DNA from: Rickettsiales bacterium
Lineage (GTDB): Bacteria > Pseudomonadota > Alphaproteobacteria > Rickettsiales > JAJNBL01
Assembly (NCBI GenBank): GCA_021156175.1
Contig: JAJNBL010000007.1
Location: forward strand, 41,016-105,015
Direction of reading: 5' to 3'
DNA: 64,000 nt
The notes below the pieces were generated by a model that saw only the letters and a program-made list of their open reading frames with translations, searched no databases and had not been told where the DNA came from. Positions within the stretch are counted from its first letter, which is position 1. Each line of letters opens with the position of its first letter. Below are positions 26,145 through 35,378 of the stretch, one piece after another. The translations under genes were made by a program, and so were the position numbers.

Positions 26145-26273
26145 AAGATCCTTGCGTACGTTTCTCTTTTGTAGTATAAAAAAGCGGCTAAAGCTACGAT
26201 AAAGTACATAAGAATGATGTAACGCCGAATCTCGGCATATCGTAGTTTAAGATACCCATTAAATAGGTAGCAG

Positions 26274-26465
26274 ATGAAAAGTTTTGGTACGATTATTAAA
26301 ATCTCCTTGATTCTTGCGATCATCGGGGGAATTGTTGGCGGGGTAGTGATATTAAAACGTGATATCCCGGCACCGGTTGCGACAGTCGAAAAACCCGTTA
26401 CTTCGGAGCAATTAGGCCTGAATCCGACTCAAGGTGCTGCTCCAGATGCAACTACAGCGCCGTAA
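26274..26465 (+). CDS. Small single-span membrane protein
   Basis: A 63-residue protein with one N-terminal membrane helix (ISLILAIIGGIVGGVVIL) and a Pro/Thr/Ala-rich tail, probably periplasmic. I do not recognise the family. Its 3' end overlaps the start of the next gene by about 20 bases in another frame, which supports co-translation with the larger envelope protein. Confidence 0.6.
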   Translation: MKSFGTIIKISLILAIIGGIVGGVVILKRDIPAPVATVEKPVTSEQLGLNPTQGAAPDATTAP

Positions 26466-28026
26466 TGGGCAGCACAGTAATTGGCGGTTATATTCTAGCT
26501 GTCTAATGCTAAGCGGGATGCTTTTTGCGTCATCCCCGGCAGGGGCTTTTTCTGACCTGTTCTCCGATCCTGCTTCTGCGTCTAAACCTAAAAAGGTTGA
26601 ACCTGATCCCTTCGATGAAGCAACCGATTTGCCATCGAACATCACCCCTAATTTTTCCAATACCGTAGCGAAATCCCCTCCGGCTCCGGAATCCCCGCCA
26701 CTTCCAGAATCCTATGAGGAAGGGGAAAACATGCAGCTGCCGGGAACTCCTCCGCCCACTCCGCTTCCCACACAAGCAGAACCGAGCGATATTGCTCCTG
26801 AGTCTGTTGAGGAAGTCGCTCCGCCGAAAAAACTTTCTAAAAAATCGCAATCCGGATCGCCGAAAAAAGCGGTGGAATCTGCCGTTAATGCGATGGCGAA
26901 AGATCCTAAGATGAGTGTGGAAGAGAAAACCGTTACCGAAGCCGAAGAAGATACCGCCACATCAGTAGGATACGACTCCATCGGTATTATTACCCCAGAG
27001 CAAGGAGCGCTTGGCGAGAAATTATGGTTAGGGACGGATCGTCGCGTAGCCGAACATCTCCTCGTGCTGTTGCCGATAAATACCCATTCCCGCACATTGG
27101 GTGCTTTGCGTTTCCGGTTGCTTGCTTCGGGTACGGCGTCTCCCAAAGGTTATGGTTATTTTGAGACATTGCTGGGTTTACGCCTGCGCCAATTAAGCGC
27201 GATGGGCGAATATAATGCGGTGTCTGACCTCATCGCCCGCGTGCCGAAATCCTATGTCAATGAACCCATCGAACAAGAAGCAATCCATACGCTTTTCCGG
27301 GTGGGGCAATATAAACAAGCCTGTACGAAGATTCAGAGCGCCAGACGTCATTTCAATACGCCGCTCTGGAAGCCATACCTTATCGTTTGCCAACTGCTAG
27401 AGGGGAAACTCGATCAGGCCGAGCTCGGCATGCGTGTCTTGCAGGAAGAAAAAGTTACGCTCCCTCCTGTTTTCCAGGAAGCGCTGCGCTTTGGCCGTAA
27501 GAACCGTAAAAAACCACTACCAACCCAGATGGTCAATGCGCTATGGCAGGGTGTGGCGGTGTTAACTTCGGGCAATCCTCCGGTGCCAAAGAAGCTCGAT
27601 ATCTCCCCTGCTGTATTAGAGGCCGTAACTACGTATCATGCAAGCAATCCAGAGAGCTTTGACCGTGCCACCATTGAGGCAGCATGGGCCAAGAAACGGA
27701 AACTTGGGATTCCTGAGCGCATAGAAGCGCTTGCATCGCTGTATACCTTGATTGAAAGCTCCGGCGTGCCGATCTCCAATATTGCCTGGTATGAGCTGCT
27801 GCTCGCCTCTTATAAACCGCCATCTTCTGTCGTATTACGGTTGCTGGATGATGCTTCCGCGTACCAACGCACGGGCGAAACGCTTGCACTGCTTGCACTC
27901 AGTTTTGGTGATACGTCTATTGCGAAAGCGGATGAAAGGGTTATATCGCTTGGTGTGAAGGCGTTGCATCGTCTAGGGCTCGATAAAGAAGCCGTAAGTT
28001 TTGGCAAAGAAGCCCTTGCCCGCTAG
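26446..28026 (+). CDS. Secreted or periplasmic protein, unrecognised, helical C-terminal half
   Basis: About 526 residues from the ATG at 26446; a GTG at 26434 would add four. The N-terminus is signal-peptide-like (basic start, then CLMLSGMLFASSPAGA). Residues about 40-170 are Pro, Ser and Glu-rich and look disordered. The rest (about 180-526) is helical with TPR-like spacing, e.g. LRLRQLSAMGEYNAVSDLIAR and LFRVGQYKQACTKIQSARRH. Similar architecture is sometimes labelled 'antifreeze glycopeptide polyprotein' in alphaproteobacteria, which tells nothing of function. The frame overlaps the end of the 63-residue gene. Confidence 0.8.
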   Translation: MQLQRRNGQHSNWRLYSSCLMLSGMLFASSPAGAFSDLFSDPASASKPKKVEPDPFDEATDLPSNITPNFSNTVAKSPPAPESPPLPESYEEGENMQLPGTPPPTPLPTQAEPSDIAPESVEEVAPPKKLSKKSQSGSPKKAVESAVNAMAKDPKMSVEEKTVTEAEEDTATSVGYDSIGIITPEQGALGEKLWLGTDRRVAEHLLVLLPINTHSRTLGALRFRLLASGTASPKGYGYFETLLGLRLRQLSAMGEYNAVSDLIARVPKSYVNEPIEQEAIHTLFRVGQYKQACTKIQSARRHFNTPLWKPYLIVCQLLEGKLDQAELGMRVLQEEKVTLPPVFQEALRFGRKNRKKPLPTQMVNALWQGVAVLTSGNPPVPKKLDISPAVLEAVTTYHASNPESFDRATIEAAWAKKRKLGIPERIEALASLYTLIESSGVPISNIAWYELLLASYKPPSSVVLRLLDDASAYQRTGETLALLALSFGDTSIAKADERVISLGVKALHRLGLDKEAVSFGKEALAR

Positions 28027-28076
28027 GGATTTCGGGCTTATCATACCAAACATTCTATTGAATCAAGAGAGTGACC

Positions 28077-28262
28077 ATGTCAACTGAACGCAAAGTACTG
28101 GATCCTAAATTGCTCGAAATCTTGGTATGTCCGCTGACCAAAACGCCGCTGCGTTATGATGCTGCAGCCCAGGAACTTATCAGTGAGCGCGCGCAAGTCG
28201 CTTATCCGATCCGCGATGGAATTCCGATTATGCTTGTCGAAGAAGCACGCAAAATAGGGTAG
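28077..28262 (+). CDS. Trm112 family protein
   Basis: A 61-residue protein of the Trm112/YcaR family. [20 protein letters not shown] and the C-terminal [16 protein letters not shown] are the family hallmarks. In other organisms Trm112 activates methyltransferases. Only one Cys (in LVCP) is visible, so the zinc site is degenerate, as in most bacterial members. The ATG at 28077 has an AGAGAG site; a GTG two codons earlier is also open. It precedes a small membrane protein gene by 15 bases. Confidence 0.93.
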   Translation: MSTERKVLDPKLLEILVCPLTKTPLRYDAAAQELISERAQVAYPIRDGIPIMLVEEARKIG

Positions 28263-28277
28263 GACGGCGAAGAGAAA

Positions 28278-28709
28278 ATGGACATCACCGAAATCTACAG
28301 CCTTCTTTTTTGGGATACGTTCATGGAAGCGTTACTGCTTCCTGTGCATGCTGCCTATGTGCTGCCGGTGATGCAGGCTTTCGGTGGCTATAATCCTGCG
28401 ATCATGTTGGGGATGTTAGTCTCAGGAACCGTCATTGCAATGTTATGCAACGCTTTGCTGGGGAGGGTGCTTTCCACCTGCCGGAAGAGAGAATTAATTC
28501 CTGGAATTGAAAACGATATCACGGCGTTTGGGGATAAAATCACCCAACGTTTTGGGTTTTGGTTGTTGCTAGCATTGATCTGGATCCCGACCATTGGTGC
28601 ATTGTTTGCTGCGGTAGGAGGATTCTTCAAGATTCCGTTTAAGCATTTTTTGCTTGCCGGGCTTCTCAATAGCGCAGCCTATTATGGATACCAAATTTTC
28701 CTCGCGTGA
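28278..28709 (+). CDS. Small DedA/YqaA-like membrane protein
   Basis: A 143-residue membrane protein with about four helices. The segment FGFWLLLALIWIPTIGALFAAVGGFFKIPF, here seen across residues 94-123, resembles the short SNARE-associated/YqaA fold, including the re-entrant Gly-rich turn. It is probably co-transcribed with the Trm112 gene. No firm family assignment or function. Confidence 0.75.
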   Translation: MDITEIYSLLFWDTFMEALLLPVHAAYVLPVMQAFGGYNPAIMLGMLVSGTVIAMLCNALLGRVLSTCRKRELIPGIENDITAFGDKITQRFGFWLLLALIWIPTIGALFAAVGGFFKIPFKHFLLAGLLNSAAYYGYQIFLA

Positions 28710-28792
28710 CTTTGGGCAATAGTGTATAGCTAGACGCACTTAAGAAAGCAGTGGCTTTTCTCAGGTTCAAAATACATTTTATGGAGTGAAGA

Positions 28793-28969
28793 ATGGTTCA
28801 AAAATATTTTATGTTGGCAGTGGTCGTATCGCTGGTAAGCGCATGCTCATTAACCGCAAACCCAGGCCGTACCAAAGTCAGTGCCGGTGGCGTGACTATT
28901 GAGAATGGTGGTGGTGGAAATGGTGGCAAATTCTGCCCTCCTGGACAAGCCAAGAAAGGCAATTGCTAG
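28793..28969 (+). CDS. Small lipoprotein
   Basis: A 58-residue product starting MVQKYFMLAVVV, with a lipobox LVSAC at residues 14-18. The mature part is Gly/Asn-rich and has two further Cys (KFCPPG and the last residue). A GGAGTGAAG site lies just upstream of the ATG. It is followed at once by an R1-type inverted repeat that may act as its transcript end. No family recognised. Confidence 0.75.
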   Translation: MVQKYFMLAVVVSLVSACSLTANPGRTKVSAGGVTIENGGGGNGGKFCPPGQAKKGNC

Positions 28970-28970
28970 T

Positions 28971-29093
28971 AGAACATTTTCCATTTAATTCTACACATCG
29001 TTGTTCTACGATATCGCCGTGCTTATGTACCGTATGTACACTCCGCGCGGCTCCCCTTGAACGCCTTGTGTAGAATTAAAGCGAAAACGCTCT
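28971..29093. repeat. Dispersed repeat family R1, copy 1
   Basis: About 123-base imperfect inverted repeat. The ends are AGAACATTTTCCATTTAATT and TTAAAGCGAAAACGCTCT, with inner arms TCTACAC/GTGTAGA. A second copy with the same end sequences is at 41124-41248. The centre differs between copies while the arms are conserved. It lies between a lipoprotein gene and pdhC. Confidence 0.85.
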
Positions 29094-29126
29094 ATAGATT
29101 ATTAATATAAATAAAGAGTTGCGTCG

Positions 29127-30440
29127 ATGCCGATAGAAATCCTTATGCCTGCCTTATCTCCTACTATGACGGAAGGGAACCTTGCGAAATGGATGAAGAA
29201 AGAAGGCGATAAAGTATTGCCAGGTCAGGTGATCGCGGAAATCGAAACCGATAAAGCGACGATGGAAGTGGAAGCGGTGGATGAAGGTGTGATGGGAAAA
29301 ATCCTGGTTCCGGAAGGAACCGAAGGGGTGAAAGTCAATCGCCTGATTGCCGTCCTACTTGAAGATGGTGAGGATTCTGCCGCCGTCGACGCACTCATTA
29401 AAAAACATCAGAAAGTCGCAGCCAATGACCAAGGTAAACCTGCGGAAAAAGCGGTGTCTGGGGAGTTAGCTCCGGAAACGGCGGTTGCGCAAGCGCAAGC
29501 TGCATTGGCACCGAAAGTATCCAAAGCGCCTCCGATGCAAGGCGGTGCATTGGGTTCTGCGCCGGCGGGTGGAAGAGTAAAAGCCAGTCCTTTGGCCAAA
29601 CGTTTGGCCAAAGAAGCTGGGTTGGATGTTGGACGTGTACAAGGAACGGGCCCGCATGGACGTATCGTGAAAGCGGATATCAAAGCCACCCTTGCCAGCG
29701 GCGGTACTGGCGGCGGACGAGTGGTACGGCATCCTTACGATTTTATCCACGTACCAAACTCCTCCATGCGTAAAGTGATTGCAAAACGTCTTACAGAATC
29801 CAAACAACAAGTCCCCCACTTTTACCTCTCCATTGACTGCGTTATTGATAAATTGCTCGACGTGCGCGCGGATTTAAATTCTGCGGCACCGCTCGATGAA
29901 GAAGGCAAGCCGGCCTATAAAATTTCCGTGAACGATATGGTGATTAAAGCCGTGGCGCTCGCGATGAAAAAACATCCGAAAGTCAATGCCTCCTGGTATG
30001 ATGATGCGGTGGTGCAATATAACAATATTGATGTGTCAGTAGCCGTGGCCATTCCTGATGGTTTGGTGACGCCGATTGTGAAAAATACTGATCAAAAAAC
30101 CCTGGCGATGATTTCCAATGAAATGAAATCCTTGGCGTCCCAAGCAAAAGCAGGGAAATTACCACCTGAAGCCTATCAAGGTGGAGGGTTTACGATTTCC
30201 AATCTCGGCATGTACGGGATTAAAGATTTCTCTGCTATCATCAATCCGCCACAAAGCTGTATCCTCGCCATTGGTGCAGGGGAAGAGTGTCCTGTGGTTG
30301 TGAACGGCAAACTCGAAGTGGCGACCCAAATGACGGTGACGTTATCGGTTGACCATCGTGTGGTCGATGGCGCGCTCGGTGCGGAGTTCTTGCAGACGTT
30401 TAAGGCGCTGATTGAGAAGCCGGTGACGATGTTGGTGTAG
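29127..30440 (+). CDS. pdhC: Dihydrolipoyl acetyltransferase (pyruvate dehydrogenase E2)
   Basis: A 437-residue E2 with one lipoyl domain (residues 1-80; Lys43 in ETDKATMEV is lipoylated), a peripheral subunit-binding domain (about 149-187, [20 protein letters not shown]) and the catalytic domain ending with DHRVVDG (His410, Asp414). The [20 protein letters not shown] segment is typical of PDH E2. Length fits the alphaproteobacterial form. It is followed by the E3 gene, but no E1 alpha or beta gene lies directly upstream in this window. Pyruvate to acetyl-CoA is the expected pathway. Confidence 0.96.
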   Translation: MPIEILMPALSPTMTEGNLAKWMKKEGDKVLPGQVIAEIETDKATMEVEAVDEGVMGKILVPEGTEGVKVNRLIAVLLEDGEDSAAVDALIKKHQKVAANDQGKPAEKAVSGELAPETAVAQAQAALAPKVSKAPPMQGGALGSAPAGGRVKASPLAKRLAKEAGLDVGRVQGTGPHGRIVKADIKATLASGGTGGGRVVRHPYDFIHVPNSSMRKVIAKRLTESKQQVPHFYLSIDCVIDKLLDVRADLNSAAPLDEEGKPAYKISVNDMVIKAVALAMKKHPKVNASWYDDAVVQYNNIDVSVAVAIPDGLVTPIVKNTDQKTLAMISNEMKSLASQAKAGKLPPEAYQGGGFTISNLGMYGIKDFSAIINPPQSCILAIGAGEECPVVVNGKLEVATQMTVTLSVDHRVVDGALGAEFLQTFKALIEKPVTMLV

Positions 30441-30467
30441 AGTGCAGGAGAGCCTCCAAAAGAGGTC

Positions 30468-30536
30468 GTCATCCCCGCACAGGCGGGGAACCAATGTTCA
30501 AAGATTACAATGGATTCCCGCCTTCGCGGGAATGAC
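30468..30536. repeat. Palindromic repeat family R3, copy 1 (GTCATCCC...GGGAATGAC)
   Basis: A 69-base hairpin element with ends GTCATCCC and GGGAATGAC and inner CCCGC..GCGGG arms. Related copies are at 35269-35341 and 37290-37364. Such elements are common between genes in many alphaproteobacteria. This copy lies between pdhC and lpdA. Confidence 0.85.
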
Positions 30537-30568
30537 AAAGATGGAAGTTTTATTTTAAGGAGTAACCC

Positions 30569-31969
30569 ATGGCAGAAAAACAATTCGATGTCGTAGTAAT
30601 TGGTGGTGGTCCGGGTGGCTATGTGGCTGCGATTCGTGCCGCACAACTGGGCATGAAAACCGCGCTTGTCGAAGCAAATCACTTAGGCGGTATCTGCTTG
30701 AATTGGGGCTGTATCCCCACAAAAGCGCTGCTTCGCTCCTCGGAAGTATTCAACCTGATCCAGCACGCCGATGCCTATGGAATTACGGTAAAAGACGTCA
30801 AAATCGACTTGAAAAAAATTGTTGAACGTTCGCGCCAAGTGGCAAAGCAACTCTCGTCAGGCATTGGCCATTTGATGAAGAAAAACAAGATCGAAGTAAT
30901 CGACGGTTTTGGAAAACTGAACGGCAAAGGTGCTATTAAAGTTGAGAAAGACGGCAAGAAAATCGCCGATATCAAAGCGACGCATATTATCCTCGCAACC
31001 GGCGCTCGCGCACGCCAATTGCCAGGGCTAGAGACCGATGAAAAGCTTGTCTGGTCGTACAAAGAAGCAATGGTGCCAGAAACACTGCCAAAATCGTTAC
31101 TGGTCGTGGGATCGGGTGCAATCGGGATTGAGTTTGCGAGCTTCTATCGTGCATTGGGAAGTGAAGTGACTGTCGTGGAAGTGATGGATCGCGTCCTACC
31201 TGTGGAAGATGCTGAAATTTCAGCGTTTGCGCAAAAGCAGTTTGAAAAGCAAGGCATGGTGATTAAAACCTCGACCACCGTCAACGCTTTAAAGAAAGGC
31301 AAAGATAGCGTCACTGCAACCTTGGAAGCAGGCGGCAAAACCACTGAACTGAAAGTGGATCGCGTGATTATGGCCGTCGGAATCGTTGGCAACAGCGAAA
31401 ATCTTGGCCTAGAAGGCACCAAAGTACGTGTGGATCGTGGTCATATCGTGGTGAACGAATGGTTGGAGACCGGCGAACCGGGTGTTTATGCGATTGGTGA
31501 TGTGGCGGGTGCGCCATGGCTTGCGCATAAAGCGAGCCACGAAGGTATTGTGTGCGTTGAGAAAATCGCGCGGCTTAATGGCGTCCATCCGATTAAACGC
31601 GAGAACATCCCAGGCTGTACCTATTGCACACCTCAAGTGGCAAGCGTAGGCGTAACAGAAGCGAAAGCGAAAGAAATGGGACGCAAAGTGAAAGTTGGCC
31701 GCTTCCCGTTCATGGGCAACGGCAAAGCGATTGCACTGGGCGAGCCTGAAGGTTTAGTCAAAACCATATTCGATGAGCAAACCGGCGAATTGCTTGGCGC
31801 GCATATGATTGGTGCTGAAGTCACCGAACTTGTACAAGGCTTTGTGCTGGGCAAAACCATGGAAGCGACGGAACTCGATTTCATGCATACAATCTTCCCG
31901 CACCCGACGCTTTCCGAAATGATGCATGAGTCGGTGCTCGATGCGTATGGTAAAGTGGTGCATATGTAA
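30569..31969 (+). CDS. lpdA: Dihydrolipoyl dehydrogenase (E3)
   Basis: A 466-residue FAD flavoprotein that re-oxidises dihydrolipoamide. The FAD motif is IGGGPGGY (residues 11-18), the redox disulfide is Cys43-Cys48 in GGICLNWGCIP, the NAD motif is VVGSGAIGIEF, and the active-site His-Glu pair sits in FPHPTLSEMMHE near the end. It follows pdhC and an R3 repeat, with an AAGGAG site before the ATG. Belongs to the PDH complex by context. Confidence 0.97.
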   Translation: MAEKQFDVVVIGGGPGGYVAAIRAAQLGMKTALVEANHLGGICLNWGCIPTKALLRSSEVFNLIQHADAYGITVKDVKIDLKKIVERSRQVAKQLSSGIGHLMKKNKIEVIDGFGKLNGKGAIKVEKDGKKIADIKATHIILATGARARQLPGLETDEKLVWSYKEAMVPETLPKSLLVVGSGAIGIEFASFYRALGSEVTVVEVMDRVLPVEDAEISAFAQKQFEKQGMVIKTSTTVNALKKGKDSVTATLEAGGKTTELKVDRVIMAVGIVGNSENLGLEGTKVRVDRGHIVVNEWLETGEPGVYAIGDVAGAPWLAHKASHEGIVCVEKIARLNGVHPIKRENIPGCTYCTPQVASVGVTEAKAKEMGRKVKVGRFPFMGNGKAIALGEPEGLVKTIFDEQTGELLGAHMIGAEVTELVQGFVLGKTMEATELDFMHTIFPHPTLSEMMHESVLDAYGKVVHM

Positions 31970-31972
31970 GGT

Positions 31973-33007
31973 ATGCGGATGAGGGGGGGCTATATTCCTA
32001 TCAGCCGGGAGAATAATTTCGATTTTCTCCGGTTTATGGCGGCAAGCGGGGTATTTTTAAGCCATTGTTGGCCGCTTTATGGGCGCGAGCCGGAATTCTT
32101 TGCAAGGCTCTCTGGCAATCTTGATACGCTGGGCGGATTATGCGTCAGCATTTTCTTTATCATCAGCGGATTTCTAATTACTGCCAGCTGGTGCCGTAAT
32201 CCTTCCATAAATACCTATTTGAAGAACCGAAGCCTTCGTATTTTTCCAGGGCTTGCGGTTATTGTACTATTATCGGTATTTGTCGTTGGCCCGCTGCTTT
32301 CTCCGTTGTCGGCGAGTGACTATTTCTCACAGTATCAGACCTATAAATACCTAAGGAACATCTTCTTATATACCTCCACTAATGCACTGCCCGAAGTATT
32401 TTCTGCCAACCTGCATCACACATTTAACGGATCACTCTGGACGCTTCCCGTTGAGTTTGCCATGTATCTGGTGGTCTTAGGGCTTGGATTCTTAAAAATT
32501 CTTCGCCCTTTTATAATCGCACTTCTCCTGCTGCACTTTTTCGGGGCTATGCTTCATCTGGTGAATCCAAAAATGACGTTAATGGGTGGAACCGTCCCGG
32601 TATTGTATGCGCTTAAGCACGGTATTAGTTTTATGTCCGGCATGCTGCTGTATATGTATTATGACCGTCTTCCCAAAACCCATTATCTTTTCATTCTTGC
32701 ATTGCTGGTGACATTGATATCGCTTTACACCCCCTATGCCAGAACCGTTATTATGGTAACCTTGCCCTATATCATTATCCATTTTTCGTTCCTGCGCATT
32801 CCTGCTTTAAACCATTGGGCAAAATATGGTGACTTTTCTTATGGGATTTATATTTATGCCTTCCCGGTGCAACAGTGGGTCTATAGCTGGTATCACGGCG
32901 CGCCGGAAAAATTCCTCGAATATATTTTCTTTAGCTATGCGCTGATTGTACTCTTTGCTGTCGCCTCGTGGCATGGCATTGAGAAATGGGCATTGAGATT
33001 AAAATAG
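31973..33007 (+). CDS. Acyltransferase 3 family membrane protein
   Basis: A 344-residue membrane protein with about ten helices, of the OafA/YrhL family. The conserved beginning FDFLRFMAASGVFLSHCWPL carries the family Arg and catalytic-type His, and the segment SLWTLPVEFAMYL is typical. These enzymes O-acylate sugars of lipopolysaccharide or other cell-surface glycans. It starts 3 bases after lpdA and 7 bases before the phosphodiesterase gene, so shares a transcript with them. Substrate unknown. Confidence 0.93.
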   Translation: MRMRGGYIPISRENNFDFLRFMAASGVFLSHCWPLYGREPEFFARLSGNLDTLGGLCVSIFFIISGFLITASWCRNPSINTYLKNRSLRIFPGLAVIVLLSVFVVGPLLSPLSASDYFSQYQTYKYLRNIFLYTSTNALPEVFSANLHHTFNGSLWTLPVEFAMYLVVLGLGFLKILRPFIIALLLLHFFGAMLHLVNPKMTLMGGTVPVLYALKHGISFMSGMLLYMYYDRLPKTHYLFILALLVTLISLYTPYARTVIMVTLPYIIIHFSFLRIPALNHWAKYGDFSYGIYIYAFPVQQWVYSWYHGAPEKFLEYIFFSYALIVLFAVASWHGIEKWALRLK

Positions 33008-33014
33008 GACTGTA

Positions 33015-33761
33015 ATGTATATACTGGGACATCGCGGCTGTATGGCGGAGGGGTATCCCCCAGAGAATACTCTTGCCGCGTTTAAAAAAGCGCTGGATAG
33101 TGGTGCTGATGGGTTTGAATGCGATGTTCATCTAAGCCGTGACGGCACACTCGTTGTTTTTCACGATAAGACCCTCAAACGCATGACCGGCCGTAATGGG
33201 CCAGTGGGCAAACGTACGCTGCACTTCCTTGAGACCTGCGATGTTCGGGGTGAAAAAATCCCAACCTTATGTGAAACTCTTGAACTCGTGGATGCTTACA
33301 TCCAGCGCGGGCGGAGGATTCTCCTGAATATTGAACTCAAAGGCTCCGGTACGGCGGAGCCTGTCTGCCGTATGATGGAAGAATATTACAGCAAGCCTGG
33401 CTGGTCGCGTGAAAGCTTTGTAGTATCCTCATTTGATTGGGAAATGCTACAGCAGGTGCGCCTACATGATCCTAAAATCCGCATCGGCGCCCTTTGGTTT
33501 GATCCGGTAAAGCATTACAGTGTGGAGGAGATTCTCAGCACACTCGGATTTACGCCATATGCCATTCATCCGGTTTCCTATGCGATAGACCCTCAATATG
33601 TAGAATTAGCCCAAAAAGTGGGGGTAGAAATCATCTGTTGGGGGTTAGAAGACATCCCTAAAAAATACCGTAAACAAGTGTATTCTCCCCAAGAAATCAA
33701 GCAACTTGGCCTCCATGCTATCATCACCAATGTTCCCGATCAGTGGACATCCAAAAATTAA
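33015..33761 (+). CDS. ugpQ: Glycerophosphodiester phosphodiesterase
   Basis: A 248-residue GDPD-family hydrolase. The motifs GHRGCMAEGYPPENTLAAF, FECDVHLSRDGTLVVFHD and LNIELKG contain the catalytic His pair and acidic metal ligands. No signal peptide, so it is a cytosolic UgpQ-type enzyme that hydrolyses glycerophosphodiesters to glycerol 3-phosphate. The downstream gap has no clear terminator. Confidence 0.94.
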   Translation: MYILGHRGCMAEGYPPENTLAAFKKALDSGADGFECDVHLSRDGTLVVFHDKTLKRMTGRNGPVGKRTLHFLETCDVRGEKIPTLCETLELVDAYIQRGRRILLNIELKGSGTAEPVCRMMEEYYSKPGWSRESFVVSSFDWEMLQQVRLHDPKIRIGALWFDPVKHYSVEEILSTLGFTPYAIHPVSYAIDPQYVELAQKVGVEIICWGLEDIPKKYRKQVYSPQEIKQLGLHAIITNVPDQWTSKN

Positions 33762-33933
33762 GTAAATCTCAATTTCAAAATGAAAGACATTAAGAGAGAT
33801 TAAATCGCTTTAACGAAAAAACCCCTCTTTTCTGTAGGGTGACTCTCACTGGTAACCTTTTGTAAAGTATTTTATGTGAGGATCAAACTATCAGTGCCTG
33901 AATTGTCCAATAGAAAAAATACGAGGAACAGCG

Positions 33934-34473
33934 ATGGCTAAAAAGCTTGTTTTAATGGGAATGGTAGCGGTGTTAGTGAGTGCTTGCAGCGGAGATACTT
34001 CTCCGAAAGTGCAATCGTTGCAGCGTAAAGATAAGCAGCTATCCTGCAAAGAAGTGTTGCTTGAGATGAACGAGGCGGAATTCTACCGTACGACCGCTCA
34101 AAAGAACAAAGGGCCAGGTTTGAAAAGCGTCTTGATGCCTTTAGGCTATATCTCGACCTATATGAGTGCAGAGGAGGCTATAAATGCATCTGGGGCCCGT
34201 ATAGACTATCTTGACCGGATCTATCAGATCATGGGTTGTGAAGCGGATGCTCGCGGTGGTTCAGGCGGCGTACAGCAACAATCGACTTCTTCTTCAGAGG
34301 CAATCCATCCAGGCGGTGGCGGTGCTCTTGAGCCAGAGGGCCAATATATGGATCAGAATGTGAATATGCCTAGCGGCGGAAAGTTTTATCCCGCTCCAGG
34401 CCAAGTGCAATACCATGAAGAACCACAAGAAGGGCCATCTATGGGCTTCTATCCTTCGGGAATGTACTGGTAA
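33934..34473 (+). CDS. Lipoprotein of unknown function
   Basis: A 179-residue protein with a type II signal peptide, lipobox LVSAC at about residues 14-18 (the same form as the 58-residue lipoprotein at 28793). The body has Cys37 and Cys82 (in LSCKEVL and MGCEAD), which could form a disulfide, and a Gly/Ser/Gln-rich, disordered C-terminal third ending FYPSGMYW. ATG preceded by a GAGGAA site. No family recognised. A terminator hairpin follows. Confidence 0.8.
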   Translation: MAKKLVLMGMVAVLVSACSGDTSPKVQSLQRKDKQLSCKEVLLEMNEAEFYRTTAQKNKGPGLKSVLMPLGYISTYMSAEEAINASGARIDYLDRIYQIMGCEADARGGSGGVQQQSTSSSEAIHPGGGGALEPEGQYMDQNVNMPSGGKFYPAPGQVQYHEEPQEGPSMGFYPSGMYW

Positions 34474-34512
34474 CCGATTTACCCACTAAACCATACTAAC
34501 CACATCACATCG

Positions 34513-34531
34513 GGCCGCTTTTAAAGCGGCC
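34513..34531. terminator. Bidirectional terminator
   Basis: Perfect stem GGCCGCTTT/AAAGCGGCC with a T-rich flank, between the convergent lipoprotein and esterase genes. Confidence 0.8.
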
Positions 34532-34541
34532 TTTTGTGTGT

Positions 34542-35180
34542 CTAGGGCTTAAGGCCTTTGAGGAACTGGATACCACATTCCGCCGCTGCTGGATCGATTC
34601 TATGCTCTGTCCCTGCTAAAAGATGGCCAGTGACCGGTATCCCATGCGTTTTGAGCGCGGCATAGGTCATATGGTGACGTTCGGGAGGAACGATTGAATC
34701 TTCCGCCCCATGGATGAGGCACATAGGTGGGCGGGAGTGGATATCCGACAGTAGTTTTTCGGCAATAGGCATCGGCGAGCCATAAGCAATCACGGCATGG
34801 CAGGGTTTGGGCCGACGTAATCCAAGTTGCATAGCAAGCGCTCCGCCTTGCGAAAAGCCAATCAGTACCAGCCGGTCATCGGAAAGCCCATATTCCGCAA
34901 GCAACCCATTGATATACTCATTCAGCAATATTTCGGTTTGTAGGGCCGTTTTCCAAATATTCTCAGCCGTCCATTCCCCATCAAAGTGCAGCCAGTCAAA
35001 TCCTTCAGGATAGACCTTGCACGGGAACGGCGCATCCGGCGCAATAAACAGCATGGAAGGAAAATGTTCGGAAAACGGGGTCGCGACTCGGCGGATCATT
35101 TTCTCGCCGCGTTCGCCATAGCCATGGAAGAGTACCGCAAGATATTCAGGCGTACCGGAGGTGGGGGGGAGGGTGGGCAT
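34542..35180 (-). CDS. Phospholipase/carboxylesterase family serine hydrolase
   Basis: A 212-residue alpha/beta hydrolase of the carboxylesterase/thioesterase (acyl-protein thioesterase-like) family. The nucleophile Ser110 is in GFSQGG, with Asp161 (HGAEDSIVP) and His193 (GTEHRID) completing the triad. AVLFHGYGERG near residue 15 is the oxyanion region. Cytosolic, no signal peptide. It is convergent with the lipoprotein gene and followed by a shared terminator. Confidence 0.92.
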   Translation of the reverse strand: MPTLPPTSGTPEYLAVLFHGYGERGEKMIRRVATPFSEHFPSMLFIAPDAPFPCKVYPEGFDWLHFDGEWTAENIWKTALQTEILLNEYINGLLAEYGLSDDRLVLIGFSQGGALAMQLGLRRPKPCHAVIAYGSPMPIAEKLLSDIHSRPPMCLIHGAEDSIVPPERHHMTYAALKTHGIPVTGHLLAGTEHRIDPAAAECGIQFLKGLKP

Positions 35181-35211
35181 AAGTTTTTATGGTGTTGTCG
35201 TTGTTATAATC

Positions 35212-35347
35212 GAGGTCGTCATTGCGAGGAGTGAAACGACGAAGCAATCCAGTATAAAGATCATTCTTGTCATCCCCGTGTAACGGGATCCACTGCCCAT
35301 CAAGTAGCTTGTCCGTGGATTCCCACCTGCGTGGGAATGACGACCTC
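35212..35347. repeat. Composite palindromic repeat element (R3 copy 2 plus an ATTGCGAGGAG-type element)
   Basis: Outer inverted arms GAGGTCGTCATT / AATGACGACCTC enclose two units: an element reading GTCATTGCGAGGAGTGAAAC with GACGAAGCAATCCAG (35218-35251), and an R3 hairpin GTCATCCCCG...GGGAATGAC (35269-35341). The first unit is a widespread bacterial intergenic repeat type. It lies upstream of the esterase and behind lepA. Confidence 0.85.
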
Positions 35348-35378
35348 TTTTATGCGTTCTATCTCTTTATACTAGGAA

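Noticed and set aside
26045..26323. 92-residue minus-strand frame extending upstream of aroK
   Set aside because: Overlaps aroK and the opposite-strand small membrane gene, with no recognisable product.
33797..33832. TTAA boxes downstream of ugpQ as CtrA sites
   Set aside because: The spacing between TTAA pairs is 6, not 7, so they do not match the full consensus. Similar 8-base spacings at 4007-4022 and near 58650 were also set aside.
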